Source: Pezicula radicicola
Lineage: Eukaryota; Ascomycota; Leotiomycetes; Helotiales; Dermateaceae
Direction of reading: 5' to 3'
NCBI GenBank assembly: GCA_003008705.1
Contig: PDUO01000019.1
Coordinates: forward strand, 244,552-308,551
Length of the DNA: 64,000 nt
Each line of letters begins with the position of its first letter. Within the stretch, counting starts at the first letter, position 1. The notes below the pieces were generated by a model. It was not told the origin of the DNA. It worked only from the letters and a program-made list of their open reading frames with translations, and ran no database searches. Position numbers and translations under genes: made by a program. Positions 45,591 through 56,418 of this stretch are shown here, piece after piece.

Positions 45591-46334
45591 ATGAAGCTCC
45601 TCTTCATCCTGCTGGCGCTAGCCACGGCATCTTTATGTACCAACACATTCAACTACTTTCAATGGTACCTGAGAGAAAGCTCTGTATTCACTCGATTCAT
45701 AAGCACTCTTCTCGTACCGCCTCTCCCAACGACAAACCCAACAGCCTTTCGCGCAGTATGGCCAGGACTACAACCGGCATCCAATTCAATGGTCTTCCAG
45801 ACAGTAAGAACCAACGAAATCGTGGGAACCTGGCAGTTCTACCTCACGCAATGCTGTACCCCTCAACAAGCGTATTCCTCATTCCAAGAAATATACCCCG
45901 GCGATAAAGTAACCTCGGAATTTATCCGTGATGATAAAAGTGGGGATTGGACTGTTTTCTGGAGTTTGGAGAATCATACGACCAGTGAGACGATACGGAA
46001 TGCTGTGGGGAATATAGATTTGGACATGCGGGGACCATTCGATCATATGATGTTTTCGATTGAGACGGCAACGAGCTCTGCTTGGGATTTTGGACCTGTT
46101 ACGTGGACGGATATCATGATGGAAGCGAATACCATAGATCACTCTTGGTGTATCCAGTGAGTCTTCGACTGTTTCTCCTGTTCGAGGTATTTGAATTAAT
46201 TGTAGGGCGAATGTAGATTATATTATGCTGTATTGTACAACCTCACGGGTCCTGCAACTTCAGATTTTGGAGGTCCTGGTTTGACGACTTGTCATATACC
46301 GAAGTTAGTTTTTCTTGGGGAGTTGGAGACTTGA
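45591..46334 (+). CDS. Secreted hypothetical protein, tandem paralogue 2
   Basis: Exons 45591-46156 and 46217-46334 (60-bp intron, phase 2, acceptor AATGTAG) give 227 residues. Signal peptide 'MKLLFILLALATASLC'. Matches to paralogue 1 run in order: 'VFTRFISTLLVPP' (TLITRVKSTMIVP), 'VWPGLQPASNSMVFQTV' (LWPGLQPSDGSLVFQNV), 'YLTQCCTP' (FLTECCVP), 'GDWTVFWSL', 'AWDFGPVTWTDIMMEAN', 'HSWCIQ', 'YNLTGP' and 'TCHIPKLVF'. Intron position and phase are the same. Overall similarity is moderate, so the duplication is not recent or has diversified quickly. The Cys pair in 'QCC' is kept. Function unknown; secreted. Confidence 0.8.
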
Positions 46335-48394
46335 CTATGTAACTGTCATCATAGGAGGTATTTGTTCGGGAAACACTATACTGGAATTTACCGTCCGTCT
46401 GTCGGAGGAAGAGAACGTAGAGCAAGAAAAACTTCAAACAAAAGAGTCTGAAGATCTGGGACGCAAAGTAGCCCGAACCATTCGTAGGCTATTCATGGAG
46501 TTTGTTCCTGAATTTGTATCCGTATGACCATGGGAGCTTCGCAAACCATGCTATCTTCAAAGGTGCTTGCAGAATCTATTTGGGTTTCCTTTAGCAGATG
46601 ATATCCTTGAAATAATTCCGAATTTTGCGCAAGTAGTAGTTCCTTTGACTCTTGTACGTGTGAATGGTGGGAACAGAGAAGAGCATATTGTCGCTACGGC
46701 TGCGTGTTGGCCGGTTAAAGGCGACAGCATTTGGTGATAGCTTTTTTTTTTACATTGGAAAAAGAAACTCAGGCAAGTAAATAATGGATCTAGGTAAATG
46801 CGTTGGATGCAAGAATGACATAGCCCCCGCCATGCACGAACCGGGGAAAATAGTTTGCTGTACATAAATGCGCTCAAGTCTGGTCAGGACGTAGCGACCC
46901 GGCATGTCGTCGGAGGTTATCGGAAACAAAAAGATGACCCTCAAGACACCAAATTCCCGACTCCCAAGCCAGATGTTCATCCCGACCACTTCTTGGCCAG
47001 CGTTTGAAGTACGGTTTGATCAGCACACTTAGACGAGCAAACAAATTCATCTCGCAAAGGAGACACACGTAGTTATGTAGCAAGATGAAGCGAAATATAG
47101 TAAGCGGTCGCGAGTAATCGTCGTAGATGCTTGTGTCTATCAAGCTTGCGGGTCCTTGATATTTCCCATCTTAGGGTTCTTGGCCCGCCAATCTGGAGAA
47201 ATGACTTTGTTAAATCGAATCGTGAGAAGTCTGCTGGGCGAGATCTGATCTGAGACACCCATCTTATCATTCGATTTTTGAATAATTTTTTCTTTCTGTT
47301 TATTGCAGACACCGGGGACCAGGGGCTGGGGAATTCTGATTTGTTTCTGCAGAAAGAAAGTGGATGCTGGGGATCAGGTCCATGCAGCATTTCAAAGTCT
47401 CTCTCGTGCAGCGTCAGTCCCTCTTTTTGCCATCGTAACGGTGAAGCTGTCGCACTGCAGCGTACCGTAAATCTGCCATCTCATCTTTCCCTGATGGTAC
47501 GGTACTGTATTCTTACTGTAGGTTGTCGTTGGGTTGTGTTTTGGGAGTCGTCTCGGTTACATTTGTTTTACTTCAAGACTTGTCCACTTCACCGTCCACC
47601 TTGCATTTTCTCGTCATCTCCTCGACCCTTCCTCATCAAAATCTCAATATGGTTAATTACCTACAGTGCCACAGCCAGAGCATCTCAGACAACGTCTCAG
47701 TAGTTGGCTCTTTTATGATAGGAGAGTTGTGTATATGTCTAGCTCATTTTATGCCTTCAGAATCGTCCACTAGCAAGAGGCCTGTCTACCTGTATAGAGA
47801 TCTTGGCATAAGTGGATAGAGAACGCGTAAGACAGCTCCCCACGCGTCTATTACCACTTCATGGTTCGTCGCAATTCCCATGCCAAGGTTGTTCCTAACA
47901 CCAGAATGATAAGATCCCCATCCTTCTCCCCCGCTTGTCACGTCGGAAGTTTCGAAACTTTCTTTTGAGCCTCTGGACATGCCGTGGCCCGCGTTATCTG
48001 CTAGGCAAGAAGTAGCAATGAGTGGATCGGGCCGTGGTGGTCTTAGACCTTCTGCTCCTTCGACCATGTTCCAATTTCGGCATTCAGATCTGGTTCAAGA
48101 ATCTCTCAGACCTTTCCTGCGGAGATAGACGTGCATGTGGGGAAATATGAAGTAAGTTTACTCGAGGAAGGCTGGCACAGTACAGGTGGAAAATGACAAC
48201 CTTGGAATCTCAACCCATGGATCTTGTATGTAATGGGAAAATGTCTTGCAGCCGCCAGATTATTATAAAGCCTGGTACCATACCCAGGCCTGCTTCCCTC
48301 CTCTCAGAAGTGTGCGCCATTCCCTCGGGACTCCTTCGATCACCTCCCAATAGACTTGTCTTTTTCGAGCGCAAGATATTCTCCATCCTCAGCT
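46335..48394. other. Intergenic, no gene seen
   Basis: Overlapping frames on both strands (46557-46877 minus, 46874-47143 minus, 47278-47703 plus, 47786-48067 minus) have no motifs. The right end is the promoter of the sugar transporter. Confidence 0.45.
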
Positions 48395-50297
48395 ATGTCT
48401 GAAGCAGTATCAAAAGAATCGGGAGGTGTCAGTGTCACGCGCGTCTCTTCCCAAGAATCAGCAGTCAGACCAGCAACTACCAAGGTCGAATATGTCAACG
48501 AAAAGGAACTGAACGTATTAGCCCACAATGGTGGCCAGGTTGAACATCACTTGGGCCCCATGGCAGCAATCAAGGCGTATCCTATGGCAATCTTCTGGTC
48601 CGTTATGGTATCGATGTGTGTGGTAATGGAAGGTTATGAGTACGTTGGATGTGATCCCCGGCTTCTAGTATCCAACTAATTAGCCCGCAGCACCATCCTT
48701 ATTGGCAACTTCTATGCGTATCCTACCTTTGCAAAGAAGTACGGTACCTACGTAGCCAGCGATGATTCCTACCAGTTGTCAGCAGCTTGGCAAGCTGGTA
48801 TTGGTAATGCTTCTGGAGTCGGCGCATTCTTTGGAATTCTCCTCAACGGCTACCTCGTGAACTTGTTCGGTCAAAAGCGCGTTCTCTTGGGTTCCCTAAT
48901 TGTCTTAAGTGGCTTCATTGGGATGACATTTTCGGCTCCCAACATTGTTGTCCTGTGTATTGGTGAGCTTTTGTGTGGTCTTCCTTGGGGCGTCTTTGTA
49001 AGTTGTCTCTGCGCTCGCTAAGAAGTTAACAATCGAGCGAACTGGACTGACTGGAATTGCAGGCCACGATCGCTCCTGCCTATGCGTCTGAAGTGCTTCC
49101 GCTCTCACTTCGAGTTTATCTGACAAGTTACACCAACATGTGCTTCATTATTGGGTAAGCAAAACAAAACAACCTTCCTTCCTGCCGCAACATCTAACAT
49201 CACTCAGACAACTCATTGCTGCCGGTGTCCTCGATGGGCTCGTCAAGCTCTCTTCTGAATGGGCATATCGTATCCCTTTCGCCATCCAATGGGTATGGGG
49301 AAAAAAAATCCCCCTGATGCCATTTAGAACAAGTCAACTAACTCCGAGTTTCTGTCTGTAGGTATGGCCTGCGTTCCTCTTCCCAATCCTGTGCTTCATG
49401 CCCGAATCTCCATGGCATCTAGTACGCAAAGGACGACTCGAAGAAGCCGAAAAGTCCCTCATCCGACTACAATCGAAGAGCGCGGATATCGATCCCAAGC
49501 AAACCCTTGCAAATATCGTACACACCAACAATCTCGAAGAAGAGCTATCGATGGGCTCTTCATACATGGATTGCTTCAAAGGGTTTGAGAGACGCCGTAC
49601 CGAGATTGCTTGTATAGCATTCGCAGGCCAGATGTTCGCCGGTGCGCCATTCGCATACAACTCAACCTACTTCTTCCAACAAGTCGGTCTCGATACGGCG
49701 ACAACCTATAATCTCAACGTTGGCGGTACAGCCATGGCTCTCTTTGCAGCTATAGTCTCCTGGTTCGCAGTTATGCCTTATGTTGGTCGTCGCACTGCTT
49801 ACCTCTGGGGTATGGTCGCTATGTCGGGCATTCTATTGCTTATCGGCTTCCTCAATATCGATACCTCTAACCACAACGTCGCACTTACACAAGCTTCATT
49901 ATGCTTAGTCTGGACCTTCGTCTTCCAGCTTTCTGTCGGTCAACTAGGATGGGCTTTACCAGCTGAGATAGGCAGTACCCGTCTCCGTCAAAAGACAGTA
50001 TGTCTCGCTCGTAATTCCTACTACATCGTCAATGTTATCTCGAACGTGATGGAGCCATATTATCTCAACCCCGGTGAATGGAACCTCAAGGGATACACAG
50101 GCTTTGTTTGGGGAGGAACAGCTGCTATTACTGCAGTATGGGTTTACTTCCGACTTCCCGAGACGAAGGGAAGGAGTTTCGATGAGATTGATGTGTTGTT
50201 TGCTAAGGAGGTTGATGCGAGGAAGTTTAAGGGGTATAAGGTTGATGTTTTTGATGAGGAGGAGACGGCCAGGATCGCTGGTACTCATACTGTGTGA
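48395..50297 (+). CDS. MFS sugar transporter (maltose/alpha-glucoside porter-like)
   Basis: Five exons: 48395-48639, 48691-48997, 49063-49154, 49208-49292 and 49362-50297, all phases agreeing, 554 residues. The hydrophilic N-terminus (about 60 residues) is followed by twelve likely helices. Signatures of the sugar porter family are 'YDTILIGNFYAYPTFAKKYG', 'WQAGIGNASGVGAFFGILLNG', 'CGLPWGVFATIAPAYASEVL', 'FMPESPWHLVRKGRLEEAEK' (PESPR-like site), 'AFAGQMFAGAPFAYNSTYFF' and 'LPETKGRSFDEIDVLF' (PETKGR). Similar to MAL-type alpha-glucoside:proton symporters. It should import a di- or oligosaccharide at the plasma membrane. Isolated from other metabolic genes here. Introns are 51-69 bp. High confidence for the family; the sugar is not determined. 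Confidence 0.9.
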
Positions 50298-50997
50298 TGT
50301 GTTTTATTCTTGTTCTTTGGAGTTGGTCTTTTTGGATATCCAGATGGGAAAAGAAGGCTGGAAAGCTCACGGCTTTTTCGATATGAAACCTTTTATGATG
50401 GAATGATCAAATGATATAGTTAGCTATTGTATATAAACCATGAGCTGGTATCATACCACTACTTAACAAGTCATCTCTCTTCCATCTCGATGCCTGTTAA
50501 TTTCTACTCATGGTCATCAGCGTCCAAAGCTGTACAGCCAATGTTTCCTCATGGCTTACCCCAACTCGTTATTCTTAACTTTTCAGACCTAATAAAACAG
50601 AAAGAAATGTTAATATACACCAAGTTATGCAACCCGACACAGTAATTCCAAAATGTCTCACTAGTCTCACCTGTTCATCTCAACCGAAGATACCCCGGCA
50701 CGCGACTCCATTGCCGTCGAAAAGGGGGCGTTAGCGTATGAGACATTCTGGTAGTAGATGCTTCGGAGAAATTGATGCAAAGATCTGCTTCAAAAAGCTT
50801 GAGTTATTTGGTGTAGTTGAGTGATTAAGATGAAATTGGGTTTTGGATGGTTTTGGGTTTGTTGTGGTGAGTGAGAGTGTTGTTATGTTGGGTTTAGGTG
50901 GTTGATTTGGGTAACTTAGTTGAATTAGATAAGCCACTTAACCACAAGCTTGTTTCTTTTTATCCTGTAATTGATTGTTTGATTGTGCTATCGGAAC
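50298..50997. other. Intergenic, no gene seen
   Basis: 3' flank of the sugar transporter and of the 2EXR-like gene (convergent). Short frames without motifs only. Confidence 0.5.
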
Positions 50998-51780
50998 TCA
51001 TCTTTCATGACATGCAGTTAAACAAGGGATTGCAATAAAGCATGCAATACGGCCACTGATCCAGCATATTTGTTGCAGGTATAGAATGTCTATCGTAGGT
51101 CGGTAGTCCACCTTTTCGAATCCTCTTGGTAATGCCCTTGGCATCATGAGGTTCAAGATGTAATGCTTCTCGTTGAAGACCGTGCGAGATGTCTGGCATA
51201 ACTTCATCATAGGGTCAAATGCTGTTGGTTTGATGATGAAAGAGTCAGGGGGCCCATCCATGAAGGTCACTGATAGGAGCTGACCTTCCTTTGGAAGAGT
51301 AAACTGAAATATCGACAGTTGTATTTCTAGAGAGACAGTGCAGTGCTTTCGAGGGGTTTTGGTCCGTTTGCTGGAGTCTTTGTGATGCCGGATGGAGTGT
51401 TGTTACTGGAGGCCGGTGGAGAAGGATATCAGTTATGCTGTGCTGGATATGAAAATATATGAGTATTGACCTGGTTACCGCCTGAGATAAGATTGATGTC
51501 TACCTTGAGATCATCATCCGCGGATGCTTGTGCATCGTCATCTTCAATCGGGTCTAGTAAATACTATAGAGAACAGGATCAGTTTGCGTTCTAAATGTGA
51601 AAGATATGATCACTGGCCTCCTCATTGACAGCAACCGGAATCAAGCTTTCTCCATGCTCATCCGCAGTGAGGGCCGAAAATATTGGCGTGTCAAGGGTGC
51701 AGGTGTTGCTGTTCTCATAAGAGTTTGCTGTAAAGAACGTGTTTGAGTTGTCGTGCTCAGCGAGAGGGGAGCTTGAAGAA
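50998..51780 (-). CDS. 2EXR-domain-like protein, exon structure unresolved
   Basis: The frame ending at 50998 reads upstream past its first ATG as 'SLEIQLSIFQFTLPKEGQLL', 'SVTFMDGPPDSFIIK', 'DPMMKLCQTSRTVF' and 'YRPTIDILYL'. This is the order of the fungal 2EXR domain (helical LP-E-Q-I start, C-x2-SR centre, D-x-LYL end). Upstream, 51780-51610 and about 51563-51490 are also open and acidic ('LAEHDNSNTFF', 'SLIPVAVNEEA', 'LLDPIEDDDAQASADDDL'), likely earlier exons. A probable intron runs from GCCA|GTGATC to CTATAG. I could not fix the last upstream junction nor the true start, which may lie as far as about 52030. 2EXR proteins are numerous in ascomycetes and of unknown function. Boundaries approximate. 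Confidence 0.5.
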
Positions 51781-52030
51781 TATATTTTATAATCCAGATG
51801 TTTCAGGACGTGTAATAGACATGGGTGTACTTGGATAGATCTAGAATTTTCTGCATTGAGTAAAATGAGAGGGAAGTTAAGGATGAGTGAAGAGCGTTCT
51901 TACAATCCGCTTATGCTTCTCAACCTCGCGGGCAAGAAGGGATCTTGATGGTGACTGGAACCAAGCTTGAGACTAATGCTGTTGCCGACGTTGAGAAAAG
52001 AGGTGAATATTTGGACGTGTCAAGACGTGT

Positions 52031-53954
52031 TTTTGTGGTTGATGCTTGTGAGAAGAACTAGACTGGGTAGTATGTCGTGACCAAGTCAAGGATTGAAGAA
52101 AGGTGTTGGTACTGTGAGCTTGTGATTCTTGCCCCAAGGAGAGATCTTATAGAGGATTGTTGGTCATGAGCACGAAGAAGAAGACGAAAGTTGGAACATG
52201 TTGAAAGACTTTATAGTTGAGGCCTCTGATTACAACCATCATGGCCTTTCCCAATCGGGAATAGGAAGACCAGATCAGGAGCGTCAAAATCGAAACTAGA
52301 GCTTGTATTGTGAGCTGATTGGCTCTGATCTGGGAAGAGTAGACCTTTACCTTATTTGGCATTAACCGTTGCCTAGAGCTATGCGGACGGAATAGTACGG
52401 AAACCGTAGCAAAGCGTACGATGGCGCAACGGCGCAACGCAACAAACCTAGCACCAATAGACAAGAATAAGTTAAACTAAGTATAGCCTATATTAATTTA
52501 TTGGCTTTAAGGCTTTCTCCAAACAAAAATTTTACTATATAGTGTTGTTAAGCCTTCTAAACGCTATTGTAGTTTGCTCGCGTAATTATGACAATTGCTC
52601 GCGTAATTTTAAGAGAAGCTTATATAGACATTAATTTAGTTACTAAAAAGCTGCAATATAATATTTGAGTGGTGTTTTCTATAATAAATCTCTAATTAAC
52701 AGCTATTGACCAAAGTTGAGTCTATCTTTGTTCCGAGTCTTTTTGTCTCGAATCTCTTTGTGCGAAGTCCCTTTCCGCCAAGTCTCTCTGTCCGCAATCG
52801 CTGGCGCGACTTCAACTCAAATTCAATTCCACGTAAGCAACAAAAAGGAATGAACTTCTAAGAAAAAATTTGTTTTACAGCTTTCAATCGTAGAAACCAC
52901 TAAGAAGAAGGAAACCGCAAATGATTTCCCTTGTGACCTTCCAATGTGCCTATATCAACCTCTACGATGCGCGAAGCACTGTAAAGATACTCCAAAGAGC
53001 CCTTGTACCCGACTGTGCCCTTATCTCAACATCAACATCGGTGCGATGCTAATGCTAACGCAAATTTCATACTCGATATTCGTCGAATCGTTCCATTGCG
53101 CAATGAGGATTCGCGGCTCCGCATACGTGATTTAAGAGCTAGTGAAACGCACTATATGGTAAAAGATATACAAGCCACAGTGAAAAGTCGCTGGCTGCTG
53201 ATTGAAAGCACAACACCTTGTCAAATCCCTCCGTTGATCTAGCAGAGGTATTGAACTACGACTTGGTGGAAATTGTATATGCATATAATGAGTGAATTGT
53301 GAGTACTTGCCCTCTGAATACGAGGTCAAGTAGTAGGCTATATATATTGAATGAGAGGCATCGAATTCATCCCGAATACCATACAAAATGGGCGATTTGT
53401 AATGTATGAGGCATGCGTGGCCTTAGTTACGGAACAGGGCGAATTGATTCAGATCTTACAAATCAGAAAGGATCGAAGATAAACCTAATATGAGGATATA
53501 CCCGAGGCGATAGTTCTGACACGTGATTTGTGGGCAACAAGAGGTAACAAGACATTTAGCAAGAATTTGAGATTTCAACGCATTCTAGATAAGTAATAAT
53601 CCAACGCGCGAGAGTTTGGGTCCTCGTTTGGTGACGGATTGCTTTAGGCGGCAGTTATTGTGATGGTCTTCTATGGGAATGGAGGGGGAACCTGTAATGA
53701 CAAACAGTTAGCTTTTCGCAAGTTGCATAGCCAAATAGTAGCAGGATTTTAGGAGATGATGTCTATGCCTTGCCGTCTAGATCAAACTGATGATTGCGGT
53801 CGTTGGGAGAGGAAGAGCAAGAAGCGTTTCAGTTGGTCATTTCGTTCTCTCCACGCCAATACCTTGGGAGTCCTTTCAAATATCTTTAATAGTACCTGAT
53901 ACCACGTGAACTTGCTAGGTTCCGCGGTGGGTTTAAAAAGGTTATATCAGCACG
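52031..53954. other. Gene-poor region with short repeats
   Basis: No gene is supported; the minus ORF 52147-52464 and plus ORFs 52944-53242 have no motif. A short direct repeat GCTCGCGTAATT occurs at about 52575 and 52602. A degenerate tandem of roughly 16-17 bp based on 'CGAAGTCTCTTTGTC' spans about 52731-52800. Confidence 0.45.
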
Positions 53955-54229
53955 TATCCCCTCCGTCGTATATTGGCCAACGCTTGGGCCACAGGGACGT
54001 GCGATAAGGTATTGATCAAATAGAGTAGTTCTAGCCAATAAACTTCCTATACTTGCCTCTGAGACCCGTTAAGCGATTGTAGACGAGCAAAGTGTCTAAT
54101 CTTTGCCCACCTGGCCAATATACGAGGGAGGGGATAGGAAGTTTATTGGCTAAAACTACTCTATTTGATCGATACCTTATCGCACGTCCCTGTGGCCCAA
54201 GCGTTGGCCAATATACGACGGAGGGGATA
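53955..54229. repeat. Long inverted repeat (96-bp arms, 83-bp loop), foldback element
   Basis: The left arm 53955-54050 and right arm 54134-54229 are reverse complements with two mismatches in 96, both C/T type. The arms start TATCCCCTCCGTCGTATATT. The first 24 bp of this motif also recur, reverse-complemented with one change, at 54113-54136 inside the loop edge, giving three copies. No coding capacity. The outer ends resemble the CTATCCCC ends of the MITE at 17558. A MITE insertion with internal duplication, or nested copies, would explain it. Confidence 0.8.
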
Positions 54230-55004
54230 GCTCTGTATACAGCGCGAACCTCTTGTCGGTGAGGATATGGTTGCGACGTACAATCTCCCTGGCCATAAGA
54301 AATCATGCGCGATCAAGCGTTGCGGATTGAGAGCATAGCTAGCTCCCTTATTCTGATCATCTTTTCAGTACCCCAGTCTAAGTCAGTAACTCAGACACGT
54401 GCTCACGGCTCTCCTTGGTGTTCACCCACGATGGTTTGAGGATTTTGAGGGTACCGCATCTAACGATCATTCTGGAGGTATGCGGATTTCTCAACCATAG
54501 ACTCCAGAAGTTGTTACCCCGCCAAACTAATCAACGTTCGTTTCTCAAGACTAGATCCACATGCTTGAAGCCCAAAACAATTCAGACTCGGCATATTGAA
54601 TCAGTCTTGATACACGAAATTTGACTCTTCTAGTGAGGACTCGCCTAGCAATGTAACAATCTCTAGGATCCATGGCGGATAAATCCACATGTGTTTAGAA
54701 GGGTCATTGGATGCACTGCTATCAAAGTATTTGAGCTATAGCTGATGGGTATCTTGGAGATGTACATCGTTCATTCTTGCATTCTGGAGTTCGACTGTAA
54801 ACTCCTCCTAGGAGATTATTCGCTTGACGATCGCTTCATGCTATTGCCAGAATAGCACATTGAAATATAGCGGATTTGAGACTTTTATCGAGTGACCACC
54901 CGGCCTCAACCCTCATCACTCCATCGTGCGTGTCTTCTTGTTGAAGAGTAGGCTATATATTACGCCACTCTCCCACCGGCAAGGGATTCGATCGTTCGAT
55001 TGTT
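54230..55004. other. Intergenic, no gene seen
   Basis: The ORF 54415-54624 has no motif. Nothing else is recognised. Confidence 0.45.
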
Positions 55005-55445
55005 TCACATTAGTTTCTCGTGGGTCTGGAGGTGACTAAGGCAAGGGAATATCTCGCCACATTCTAGACGACAGACAAATTCACCGTCTTGATTGAAGAT
55101 ATAGTCATCATGTTGGTCTTCGTGTACTATGAGTTGATCCACACTGGCAGAGGTCTTTGAGCAGCCGCAACGACAAACAAGATTTCCATTGGCGAGAACT
55201 TGGAAGACTTGATCACTGCATGTTTTTTCATGTCCTCTGATCGCTCTCTTGACTACAAAGGAAATACCACATCCCCTACGACACATGGACTTCCCATCAG
55301 CATCTTGAATAAAAAGGATTGGCCCTCTCATCCATGACGCCCTTGCTGGCCTGAGTATCAAATCTTTGTTTTGAGAAAATCCACGCCCACATACAGAGCA
55401 CCGAAATGGGTATTCATCGTTCCTCTTGGTAAACACGCGTTTTGG
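55005..55445 (-). CDS. Small C2H2-like zinc-finger protein
   Basis: 146 residues from the ATG at 55445 (MPKRVFTKRNDEYPFRC). The longer ORF start at 55580 adds a hydrophobic stretch that looks non-coding. Cys/His pairs recur: 'CSVCGRGFSQNKDL' (followed by an irregular region without the expected His), 'CRRGCGISFVVKRAIRGHEKTC', 'CRCGCSKTSASVDQLIVHEDQH' and 'CRLECGEIFPCLSHLQTHEKL'. So three to four C-x(2-3)-C...H-x(3-4)-H/C units are spread evenly, with similar linkers ('QDADGKSM', 'LANGNLV', 'NQDGEFV'). This could be a nucleic-acid-binding protein or a fragment of a larger one. An intron near the first finger cannot be excluded. It lies alone in a gene-poor region. Confidence 0.5.
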   Translation of the reverse strand, partial: PKRVFTKRNDEYPFRCSVCGRGFSQNKDLILRPARASWMRGPILFIQDADGKSMCRRGCGISFVVKRAIRGHEKTCSDQVFQVLANGNLVCRCGCSKTSASVDQLIVHEDQHDDYIFNQDGEFVCRLECGEIFPCLSHLQTHEKLM

Positions 55446-56418
55446 CATATCAGAGAGAGCGGATGATACTTGGGGAGGATAGAGATGGATGAGGAGAATT
55501 GTGATGGGGCAGAGTTCGTCAACATTGATAGCAGGAACAATGGAACTCCAAACCCCACATATGCCAATGTACAACATCATATATTATATATGCTGTTCTG
55601 TACAGTACATACCTACTGCAGCATCAAAGTCATAAAACAGAAAAGGTAAACCTAACATAAGAAGGCTCTTTACCCTACTTAGCCTATTTTCCTCTCGTTC
55701 TTTTCGATGTGTATGCTATTGAAGAGACGCGATACCTGAGACAGCACATGGCCAGAATTTGGACAGAAAGGGCACGAATGAAGCTCAACAGCACTCAGTA
55801 CTTGCTGCAATCACGGAGTGGCCATATTGTGAAGCTAGACATAAGGGTACCTAAAATACCTATCTTATTTACTGAAACAAGAGTTTGACATAGCTCTATC
55901 CAAACAAATTTGATAAATTTGTTCCTCGGTTCGATCAAAGCACAATCAAAGCACAAGTTTACATGGCTGGGATCTTCGAACTCTGTTGACCTGGTGCAGG
56001 CCAGGGCCCCGCAGCAACTTCTGTCGAGATCATGGGAGTCGCAACTTGCAAGAGCAGCACTAAGAAGCAAAGCAAGATGATGATGATGATGGTGACTGTG
56101 CAATTAATACAGCATGTAAGGTGACCCGGAGAAGACAGCTTGGGAGGTGACGTTGGAAGAACCTTGTCATGGTTTCGCATGATGATGGACTATGGTAGAC
56201 GTTAGGCGCCTTGTCCGCGTATTTCATATATTTGTCATCCCTCCTGCGACTCCGTGCATCACCAGCAAGCATCTTATAACAACTGTACACATACCCTGGA
56301 ATGTAGAACGGCTGCTTCTCTACATCATTAGATCAAGAGACGAAGATTATGTAACCTGCCTCATATAGTGTATTGTTTGTTCTTTTGCCCTAGCTTCCTT
56401 GTTCCCCAAATCGCGACC
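55446..56418. other. Intergenic, no gene seen
   Basis: Minus-strand frames 55795-56103 and 55959-56180 are low in complexity (a GAT/CAT microrepeat near 56074-56092 creates the His run). The promoter of the Zn2Cys6 gene is at the right end. Confidence 0.45.
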
